The position numbers and the translations under genes are program-made. Below the pieces are notes generated by a model. The model did not search any database, had not been told where the DNA came from, and worked only from the letters and a program-made list of their open reading frames with translations. Positions 32,613-39,121 of a stretch of 41,361 nt of DNA are shown here, piece by piece. The stretch is from Bacteroidales bacterium Bact_09 (lineage in GTDB: Bacteria > Bacteroidota > Bacteroidia > Bacteroidales > UBA932): positions 1 through 41,361 of the forward strand of contig LUZA01000080.1 in the NCBI GenBank assembly GCA_001603455.1, given 5' to 3'. Within the stretch, counting starts at the first letter, position 1, and every line of letters starts with the position of its first letter.

Positions 32613-32745
32613 GCCGGGCTTGGAGCGCAACAAGAACGCAAATGCAATTCCATGTATTTGGAATTCAGCAGTTTGAATGTTTCAGAAAAAAGAACTTGCG
32701 CACCAAGCCGGGCATGGATAGAGTGCGCACCAAGCCGGGCTTGGA
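32612..32745 (+). repeat. REPIN-like palindromic element, copy C, with extra half unit
   Basis: The left arm CTTGGAGCGCAAC starts at 32619 and the right arm CTTGCGCACCAAG ends at 32707, 89 bp in total as in copies A and B, with one mismatch in each arm. Internal sequence is more diverged. A further end unit follows, including the perfect palindrome CCAAGCC-G-GGCTTGG at 32730-32744. The element begins at the last base of the RAYT stop codon. Confidence 0.87.
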
Positions 32746-32813
32746 TAGAAAATTTATATTTTGCAAAAACGTTCACAATTTATATCTTGCAGAAGATTAT
32801 CTTGTAGAAGATT

Positions 32814-33809
32814 ATGAAACCGGAAGAACAATATTCGCGACAAACTGTAAGCGAAACTGCCGAAGAGTATTTTTTACGGGGTGTTTATTATTACGACAAA
32901 GGATTGGACGCGAAAGATGCTAACGAGGACGGGGCCGCTGCATTTTTTACCGAAGCCTTTGAGTGCTTCCTTAAGGCAGCAGATATGGGTAACCTTCACG
33001 CCCAGAATCAGGTAGGGATCTGTTATGAGTTCGGATTGGGTGTTAAGCAGGATTGTGAAAAGGCCATCGAATGGTACACCAAAGCAGCTGAAAAAGGTTG
33101 TGCCAGGGCTCAAAACAATCTCGGGTGCTGTTTTTCCAGCGGAGACGGCGTAGAACAAGATATGCACGAAGCCTTTGAATGGTGCAGGAAAGCGGCCAAA
33201 CAGGGGAATGCCAAGGCTCAGTACAACCTCGGCGTATGTTATGAAGAAGGTATAGGTATCGAAAAGGATGCAGATCAGGCTGTTTTCTGGTTCAAGAAGT
33301 CGGCCGAGCAGGGATTTGTGCGGCCCAGGAAACAGTCGGGGTTTTATTTTGAGCTGGGCTGTTGCGTTCAGAAAGACCCGCATCAGGCCTTTGAGTGGTT
33401 CAGAAAGTCGGCCGAGCAGGGAAATGCGCATGCGCAGAAAAATTTGGGGGACTGCTACCGCAAAGGCCTCGGCGCAGAACAAAATTACCGAAAGGCCTTC
33501 CAATGGTACAGCAAAGCCGCATCGCAAGGGCATGTCGAGGCACAGGTCGAGCTGGGGGATCGCTTTTTTTACGGGCAGGGAGTAATGCAGGATCACGATC
33601 AGGCGTTTTTTTGGTATAAGAAGGCGGCCGAGAAAGGCGATATGCATGCCGAGAACCGTGTAGCGTATTGTTACAAACACGGTTACGGGGTTGAGCAGGA
33701 CGAGGATGCTGCCATGAAGTTGTACCTGAAAGCGGCCAAAAAAGGCGATGAAGATTCTCTGCTGGCAGTTGAACTTCAATGTCAGCTGCAAAGGAAAAGG
33801 AGTCTCTGA
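32814..33809 (+). CDS. Sel1-repeat protein
   Basis: The 331-residue protein has seven full and one partial Sel1-like repeats of 36 residues from about residue 45 on, each of the form 'A-x-x-W-[FY]-x-K-A-A-x-x-G-x-x-x-A-Q-x-x-L-G-x-C-Y-x-x-G-x-G-V-x-x-D'. Sel1 repeats form an alpha/alpha solenoid used as an interaction scaffold. There is no signal peptide, so it is probably cytoplasmic. A 15-bp tandem repeat (CTTG-AGAAGATTAT, with C or T between) at 32786-32815 runs into the start codon. It sits between the RAYT/REPIN region and pqqD; no partner is obvious. Confidence 0.9.
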   Translation: MKPEEQYSRQTVSETAEEYFLRGVYYYDKGLDAKDANEDGAAAFFTEAFECFLKAADMGNLHAQNQVGICYEFGLGVKQDCEKAIEWYTKAAEKGCARAQNNLGCCFSSGDGVEQDMHEAFEWCRKAAKQGNAKAQYNLGVCYEEGIGIEKDADQAVFWFKKSAEQGFVRPRKQSGFYFELGCCVQKDPHQAFEWFRKSAEQGNAHAQKNLGDCYRKGLGAEQNYRKAFQWYSKAASQGHVEAQVELGDRFFYGQGVMQDHDQAFFWYKKAAEKGDMHAENRVAYCYKHGYGVEQDEDAAMKLYLKAAKKGDEDSLLAVELQCQLQRKRSL

Positions 33810-33838
33810 ACAAGAGTCACAACCTCTTGCTTGGCCGA

Positions 33839-33890
33839 GTCGACGATCCTGCGGGAAGTGGTTATGCTGTCGACGATCCTGCGGGAGGTG
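33839..33890 (+). repeat. 22-bp direct repeat with 30-bp period between sel1 and pqqD
   Basis: GTCGACGATCCTGCGGGA followed by AGTG or GGTG occurs at 33839 and 33869, with a decayed third copy near 33895. The stretch 33810-33981 has no convincing gene; the pqqD frame is open through it, but the peptide (RRSCGKWLCC, RRSCGRCRGD) is repeat-derived. Confidence 0.75.
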
Positions 33891-33981
33891 CCGAGGCGAC
33901 TATCGTGGAGGTAGTATTTGCCGCGTTTTGCTGGCTACTTTTTGTGCGTTTGCGTTGCCCATTTTTTGCTATCTTTATACC

Positions 33982-34251
33982 ATGAAACTCAATCCCAAAT
34001 ACAAGCTTCAGGATGTTGCCGGGGAGAAGATGGTAGTGGTGCATAATGCCGAGGGGATGGACCTGAGCAAGGTGATTGTTTTGAACAGCACAGCGGAAGT
34101 CCTATGGAAAGCGTTGGAGGACAAGGAGTTTACGCCGGAAACAGTGGCTGGTTTGTTGGTGGAGAAATATGAACTGAAGAAGGAGAAAGCCCTGTGTGAT
34201 GCAAAGTCATGGATTAAATCCCTGTATAAAGCAGGATTGATAGAAATGTGA
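33982..34251 (+). CDS. PqqD-family (RiPP recognition element-like) protein
   Basis: The 89-residue protein matches the PqqD fold: an N-terminal beta-region ('KYKLQDVAGEKMVVV', 'VIVLNSTAEVLWKALE') and a winged-helix C-terminal half ('TPETVAGLLVEKYEL', 'DAKSWIKSLYKAGLIE'). PqqD-like domains bind leader peptides of ribosomally made, modified peptides and pass them to radical-SAM or other enzymes. No precursor peptide, radical-SAM enzyme or protease is nearby, so its role is open. ATG 33982 is chosen because family similarity begins there, though the frame is open further upstream. Confidence 0.82.
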   Translation: MKLNPKYKLQDVAGEKMVVVHNAEGMDLSKVIVLNSTAEVLWKALEDKEFTPETVAGLLVEKYELKKEKALCDAKSWIKSLYKAGLIEM

Positions 34252-34375
34252 TGGGAACGTACCTGCCACCCGGTTACCAACTTCTAATTTCACTCATCAA
34301 ATCCGGTATCAGTTCCGAGCGTAAACCCGGAACAGAATCGTCGTTACTTTCTGATGAACAGAGTGCAACGCACAA

Positions 34376-36985
34376 TTATGCGCGCCGCAGTCGCAGACTA
34401 TTGAGCACAACCGAAACAGAGCTGAAAGCCATGGCGGCACTGGCCCACATCGGATTCAGAAGCAGTCCGTTGACGGGGAACAAGATCCCGGCCGCAATGG
34501 GTATTGCAATGACATTATAGATAAATGCCCAGAAGAGGTTTTGTTTGATGATGCGTACGGTTTTCTTTGATAATTGAACGGCTTTGGGCAGCAGCATCAG
34601 GTCCGAGGTAGTCAGTGTGACCATTGCTACGTCCATGGCAATATCGGTACCCTTACCCATGGCCATACTCACATCGGCCCGTGCAAGTGCCTGTGAATCA
34701 TTTATCCCGTCGCCCACCATCGCTACAAATTTCCCTTCTGATTGCAATTGCATGATGTATTCTTCCTTTTCCTGGGGTAGGACACCCGAGATCACGTGCC
34801 GAATACCGAGTTCCGAAGCGACCTTTTCGGAAGTCTTTTTGGAATCGCCCGTGAGCATGTGTACCTCGATGTTCATTTTGTGCAAGGTATTCAGCGCCTC
34901 CGGAGTAGTGTCTTTTATTGGATCTTTGAGCGCTGCAACAGCCAGGATCTGTGTTTGGTTGCCAAAGAACAGGACGCCTTTACCTTCTGATTGCCAATTG
35001 CTTGCCATTGTAATCAATAATTCCGGGGAGCGATAATCGTGCTGTTCATTACCGCCGACTTTGGATTCCCGGAAATGCGAGGTTGGATAGATGTGTGGTT
35101 CAATGGAATGCATGGATGAATTGATATTGATGTGGGATTCTCCGAATTGCCGTAAAGGATTGTCCCGATCTGAAATATTTTGCTGGACAAAATTGAAGTT
35201 ACCTGCACGAAATTTTTGTCCTGCGTGGGAAAACTCTATTCCCCTGCCCAGGATATTCTCAAAATTGTCCAGTCTTACTGGTTGGATATTCTTTTGCTTA
35301 AGATACTCTACAATGGCATGGGCAAGGGGGTGCTCAGATTTCATCTCGCCTGCAAGAAAAACGGACAATTCTGTATCGGAGGGATCTTTTGTCCAAATAA
35401 TTGTATCGACCTCGGGTTTTCCTTTAGTCAATGTACCTGTTTTGTCCAGCACTACACAGTTGATTTTACCCATATTTTCGAGTGCAAACGCGTCCTTAAT
35501 CAATATATGATTTTGAGCTCCTTTTCCAATCCCGACCATCAAAGCTGTTGGAGTTGCCAGACCCAGAGCGCAAGGACAGGCGATTACCAGAACTGAAACG
35601 CCAGCCAGCAGGGCTATTGTGAAAAACGAACCTCCGCCGATAACCATCCAGAGGACAAAAGTGAGAAGCGATATGTTAATCACAACAGGGACAAAAATCG
35701 CGCTGATTTTGTCCGCAATTTTTTGCACAGGAGCTTTACTTCCCTGCGCTTCTCTGACCATCCGGACAATATGTGCCAGGACTGTGCCGCTGCCTACCTG
35801 GGATGCCTTTATGGTAAGGGATCCGCATTGATTGATGGTACCTGCCAGAACTTTGTCGCTGGGTTGTTTTTCTACAGAGATCGGTTCGCCACTGATCATA
35901 CTTTCATCAACGTATGAAAGTCCCTCATTCACAATGCCGTCCACCGGAATGCGTTCTCCGGGGCGCACTACGATCAGGTTCCCGATCTGCAGTTGTGCCA
36001 CCGGCACTTCTTTTTCGGTAAATACTTCAGCGCCATCTGTCTGCAACTGGACAGGGGACAGCGGTACGGTAAGATTTGATGCAGAGGCAGCAGCTGAAAC
36101 GGAACCAGGGCCAAAGCCGGGTGCAGAGGCAGAACCAGAATCCGCAGCAGCTGAAACGGAACCATGGCTAAAGCTGGGTGCAGAGGCAGAACCAGAACCA
36201 GAACCAGAACCGGAACCAGAACCAGAACCCGCAGCAGCAGCCTTGGCGGTGGGGCAGGCAGGAGTTGCAGAAACAGATCCACTACCTGCCTCGGCTTTTA
36301 TTAGTATGCGGGCGGTTTTGGGCTGGAGGCCCATCAGACCCCGGATGGCCGAACTGGTGCTGTTTTTGGCGCGTTCTTCCAGGAGTTTTCCCAGGAGCAC
36401 GAATGCCAGGATCATCCCAGCCGCCTCGTAATAAACATGCACATCGATGCCTTTTTCCTGAATAATCCCGGGGAATAGGGTGTTGAACAGGCTGAAGATA
36501 AAAGCCACTATAGTGCTGAGGCTGATCAGCGTATCCATATTGGCCGAGCCTTTCCGGAGCAATTTCCAGGCACGGATATAAAAATCACGGCCCGAAAAGA
36601 ACATGATGGGGAGAACCAGCAGGAGCATGACCCAATGTGCTGGTTTCCAATCCATAAAGATCATCGCCACCAACATCAACGGGATGGCAAACGCCCATGC
36701 GACGATCGTTTTTAATTTAAGTAATTTATACTTTTTTTGTTCTTCCTGAGCCTGTCGCTCCTCCACATTTTCCTCCGGAACGATCAGCCTGTATCCGATG
36801 GCCTGCACCTCGTTCTGTATCTGGTACGGGCTCAGCTTTTCGGGGTCATATTCTACCAGCAGTGTGTTTGCGGCGAAATTGACCGAGGCTTGCGTGACTC
36901 CAGGCAGTGACTGGACCTTTTTTTCGATATTCATGGCGCATCCGGCACAACTCATATCTAAGACCGGAAAGGTGTCTTTTTGCAT
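34376..36985 (-). CDS. copA: Copper-type P1B-ATPase with low-complexity inserts
   Basis: The 869-residue protein has an N-terminal heavy-metal domain with Cys13 and Cys16 ('MSCAGC'), membrane segments, the CPC ion-binding motif at 470-472 ('VIACPCALGLATPTA'), phosphorylated Asp514 in 'DKTGTLTKG', the 'SEHPLAHAI' motif and the hinge 'MVGDGINDSQAL'. It exports Cu+ from the cytoplasm. A Gly/Ser/Ala insert of about 95 residues (231-325) splits the actuator domain between 'QPKTARILI' and 'VPVAQLQIGN'. A second, His/Ser-rich insert of about 50 residues lies in the nucleotide-binding region after 'GNFNFVQQN'. Both are atypical. It ends 124 bp from pqqD, convergently. Confidence 0.93.
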   Translation of the reverse strand: MQKDTFPVLDMSCAGCAMNIEKKVQSLPGVTQASVNFAANTLLVEYDPEKLSPYQIQNEVQAIGYRLIVPEENVEERQAQEEQKKYKLLKLKTIVAWAFAIPLMLVAMIFMDWKPAHWVMLLLVLPIMFFSGRDFYIRAWKLLRKGSANMDTLISLSTIVAFIFSLFNTLFPGIIQEKGIDVHVYYEAAGMILAFVLLGKLLEERAKNSTSSAIRGLMGLQPKTARILIKAEAGSGSVSATPACPTAKAAAAGSGSGSGSGSGSGSASAPSFSHGSVSAAADSGSASAPGFGPGSVSAAASASNLTVPLSPVQLQTDGAEVFTEKEVPVAQLQIGNLIVVRPGERIPVDGIVNEGLSYVDESMISGEPISVEKQPSDKVLAGTINQCGSLTIKASQVGSGTVLAHIVRMVREAQGSKAPVQKIADKISAIFVPVVINISLLTFVLWMVIGGGSFFTIALLAGVSVLVIACPCALGLATPTALMVGIGKGAQNHILIKDAFALENMGKINCVVLDKTGTLTKGKPEVDTIIWTKDPSDTELSVFLAGEMKSEHPLAHAIVEYLKQKNIQPVRLDNFENILGRGIEFSHAGQKFRAGNFNFVQQNISDRDNPLRQFGESHININSSMHSIEPHIYPTSHFRESKVGGNEQHDYRSPELLITMASNWQSEGKGVLFFGNQTQILAVAALKDPIKDTTPEALNTLHKMNIEVHMLTGDSKKTSEKVASELGIRHVISGVLPQEKEEYIMQLQSEGKFVAMVGDGINDSQALARADVSMAMGKGTDIAMDVAMVTLTTSDLMLLPKAVQLSKKTVRIIKQNLFWAFIYNVIAIPIAAGILFPVNGLLLNPMWASAAMAFSSVSVVLNSLRLRRA
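36087..36230 (-). repeat. 57-bp and 6-bp tandem repeats in copA
   Basis: Two 57-bp units start at 36087 and 36144 and encode 19-residue repeats of the S-G-S-A-S-A-P-x-F type. They pass into a hexanucleotide array of AACCAG/AACCGG units at about 36190-36229 encoding (Gly-Ser)n. All units are multiples of three. Confidence 0.85.
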
Positions 36986-37085
36986 TTTTGTCCTAATTGA
37001 AAATTATTTATAAACGACAATTTTTGTGCCAAATACACGGTGTCAGGAAGGCTGGTATATGTGTGCCCGCGATGTAGCCCTTGCA

Positions 37086-37222
37086 CAGAAGCCGCATAGA
37101 AGCCGGACAGGAGAGCCCTGAACAGAAGCCGCATAGAAGCCGAATAGGAGAGCCCTGAACAGAAGCCGGAACAGAAGCCGCATAGAAGCCGAATAGGAGA
37201 GCCCTGAACAGAAGAATTCCGC
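37086..37222. repeat. 37-bp tandem repeat array between copA and upxY
   Basis: Full units are 37086-37122, 37123-37159 and 37172-37208, with a 12-bp truncated unit at 37160-37171. The unit starts CAGAAGCCGCATAGAAGCCG and ends GGAGAGCCCTGAA; units 2 and 4 are identical. There are no unique spacers, so it is not CRISPR. Frames on the minus strand stay open, but there is no start signal and the unit length is not divisible by three. Confidence 0.88.
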
Positions 37223-37549
37223 ACAAGATAACCTTGAATGAAGGTACTTCATTCAGGTGTTTTGATCGTTCATCGGGAAAATATGACCGTTCACAAAGAG
37301 AATGCGGCCGATTATGAAATCCTGTTGCATGGATATATGGAAATTGTTATCTTTGGCGCTGAAAATAGATGAAAAAAACTGCAATCTGTTTAAGAATTCA
37401 GTTCTTTTCATACAAAGATTAAAACTATCTAAGTCTTTGTACATCAATTGCTAACCCTAAAAAAGGAGGGTAAAGCAAGCCTCGTTTAGTAATACAACTT
37501 CACACATTCACACTGCATTTAAATCGTAAAATCCAAGCAGCGTATTTCT
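37223..37549. other. Non-coding stretch upstream of the capsule promoter
   Basis: No convincing gene is seen here. It contains one inverted repeat, TACAAAGA (37411-37418) with TCTTTGTA (37434-37441), around a 15-bp loop, which may be a hairpin or operator. A short minus-strand open frame (37253-37444) has no family resemblance. Confidence 0.5.
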
Positions 37550-37580
37550 TTTGATTCCTTGATGTTTTTGTGTATTTTTG
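37550..37580 (+). promoter_or_regulatory. Complete promoter of the capsule locus (TTTG-N19-TATTTTTG)
   Basis: TTTG at 37550-37553 and TATTTTTG at 37573-37580 are 19 bp apart, a full Bacteroidota consensus promoter. Predicted start near 37587 leaves a 33-nt leader before upxY. No flanking inverted repeats of the kind found at invertible capsule promoters are visible. Confidence 0.8.
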
Positions 37581-37619
37581 GGCACGAATTGGATAGGATC
37601 CATTGCCTGAAAAAACCTA

Positions 37620-38144
37620 ATGAACAACCCCACAAATTACTGGTACGTTGCCATAACGTATCGTAAAGAACGTGTTATTAAACAGGAATTGGACAAAATA
37701 AACATCAAAAATTTTGTCCCTTTTCGGGAAGTAGTCAAAGAAAGGAATGGTAAAAAAGTCAAACTTTCGGAGCTTGTTATTCCCGGATATGTGTTTATTT
37801 ATACAGATCCAAAAACAAGTATGAACCTCACCCGCAAGCTCGGCTTCAGCATGAGGTACCTGAAAGAGCCCAGATCATACCAGCCTGTCACCATCCCGGA
37901 AAAGCAAATGAATGACTTCATGTTCCTGTTGACTTTTCCCGAAGAACAGACAACCCTGGTGCCCTGCAACCTCAAGCGCGGAGACAAGGTCCGTATAGTC
38001 AAGGGCGATTTTGCTGGTGTAGAAGGGGAACTCATACGCATGAAAGGCCACAAGAGAGTGGTGGTGCGGCTGGATGGAGTGGCTGCAGTGGCTACCACAT
38101 ACATCCCCGCCTCGTACCTGGAAGTTATACAGCCTGAAAGCTGA
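37620..38144 (+). CDS. upxY: UpxY-family transcription antiterminator (NusG-like)
   Basis: The 174-residue protein has an N-terminal NusG domain ('YWYVAITYRKERVIKQELDK', 'VIPGYVFIYTD') and a C-terminal KOW domain ('KRGDKVRIVKGDFAGVEGELIRMKGHKRVVVRL'). UpxY proteins are encoded first in Bacteroidales capsule operons and keep RNA polymerase from terminating in the operon leader. It is under the promoter ending at 37580 and precedes an UpxZ-position gene, which matches that layout. Confidence 0.92.
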   Translation: MNNPTNYWYVAITYRKERVIKQELDKINIKNFVPFREVVKERNGKKVKLSELVIPGYVFIYTDPKTSMNLTRKLGFSMRYLKEPRSYQPVTIPEKQMNDFMFLLTFPEEQTTLVPCNLKRGDKVRIVKGDFAGVEGELIRMKGHKRVVVRLDGVAAVATTYIPASYLEVIQPES

Positions 38145-38177
38145 AACGAGAAACGCACCCCGGCCGGTCATAATACA

Positions 38178-39023
38178 ATGTATAAGTCATACTTTAACGT
38201 ACTGCTTGAAAAGATCCGTTCGTTACCGCTACAGACGGCGACAATGGATCAGGTGGCTCACATCTGCTTTGGATACAGGCATCTTTTGATCTTGTCCTAC
38301 ACCTCGCCGGACACGATCAACATGTTCGGCCAGGAAGCAAGACCCGATCTTGTCAGCCTCGCTCTTATGCAGGGAACGGACATCCTTGCCCGTAATCTTG
38401 ACCGGGAGATGAAACCTGCAGCGCGCGCCCGTAGTATTGTTAACCTGCTGAATGCCATTACTTTTCAGTTTAACCCGGAGCACATGCAGGTCGCACGGAA
38501 CGCCATCCAGGAGTTCCTCCAGCCTGCGACCCAACCTCTGCCCGATGACACCCCCGATATCTGTAAAATTCTCTGCTACAACTACTATTTTGATTCCGAC
38601 CAGGATTCCCTTCAAAGGGCCGAGGCGGTCCTTGACCGTTGGGTGGCAGACCAGACAGGGTCGGGAGCCTGGAAAGACCTCAAGCTGGACGATGCCCTGG
38701 AACGCTTGGTGACCATGATGATGTATTCCGGTATGGTGGACCAAAAGCCTTACAAAAAAACCATTAAAAAAGCCTTCCGGCATTATGCACGATATCCGCA
38801 GATCACAGCCGAAGTCCGCTTTTTGACCATCGCTGCACAAATGGGTTTTTTTGCCAGTTACGCCAACCTGATGCAACAGATCCTCCAAAACGTACTGGAG
38901 GGGAAGCTCTCTGCCAGTGCTTGGGAAGATACCGGCAACACGCAAGCCATACCCATAGATCCCGATGACCCGCTCCTGCAGGCCATCCAGTTCCATATAC
39001 TATACTGGCGCTTTACCTTTTGA
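38178..39023 (+). CDS. UpxZ-position protein, possibly UpxZ-like
   Basis: The 281-residue, helix-rich soluble protein has no clear family motif. The segment 'ILCYNYYFDSDQDSLQRAEAVLDRW' (about residues 132-156) resembles, from memory, part of UpxZ, which inhibits non-cognate UpxY proteins so that one capsule operon is expressed at a time. The order upxY, this gene, then a polysaccharide enzyme also fits. It is considerably longer than the roughly 160 residues usual for UpxZ, so an unrelated capsule-associated protein is possible. Confidence 0.5.
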   Translation: MYKSYFNVLLEKIRSLPLQTATMDQVAHICFGYRHLLILSYTSPDTINMFGQEARPDLVSLALMQGTDILARNLDREMKPAARARSIVNLLNAITFQFNPEHMQVARNAIQEFLQPATQPLPDDTPDICKILCYNYYFDSDQDSLQRAEAVLDRWVADQTGSGAWKDLKLDDALERLVTMMMYSGMVDQKPYKKTIKKAFRHYARYPQITAEVRFLTIAAQMGFFASYANLMQQILQNVLEGKLSASAWEDTGNTQAIPIDPDDPLLQAIQFHILYWRFTF

Positions 39024-39121
39024 ACACCGTGGGCGAGTCCTGACAATCCGTCGCATCGCACCCCAACCCACCGTTCCGCACCAAAGGGCATCCCGCGCTC
39101 CCTCAACCAAAAATCATTTTA

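Noticed and set aside
31446-32745. Autonomous IS200/IS605 insertion sequence
   Set aside because: The protein is of the longer RAYT type with an extra C-terminal helix-turn-helix, there is no TnpB, and the flanking elements also occur without the gene (copy A).
32874-33791. Long minus-strand open frame of 305 codons
   Set aside because: It is antisense to the Sel1-repeat gene, whose 36-residue periodicity is clear, and shows repeated antisense peptides without any family resemblance.
33748-33981. N-terminal extension of the PqqD protein
   Set aside because: It overlaps the end of the Sel1 gene and translates a DNA repeat; PqqD similarity begins at ATG 33982.
37086-37222. Possible CRISPR array
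   Set aside because: Repeats are contiguous or truncated copies of one 37-bp unit with no unique spacers, and no cas gene is near.
37411-37441. Inverted repeat as an invertible capsule promoter
   Set aside because: The arms are only 8 bp and 15 bp apart, too close to hold a promoter; the capsule promoter lies outside, at 37550-37580.
37253-37447. Short minus-strand gene upstream of upxY
   Set aside because: No recognisable family, no promoter with both elements on that strand, and the start is TTG/ATG next to an inverted repeat; it looks like a chance open frame.
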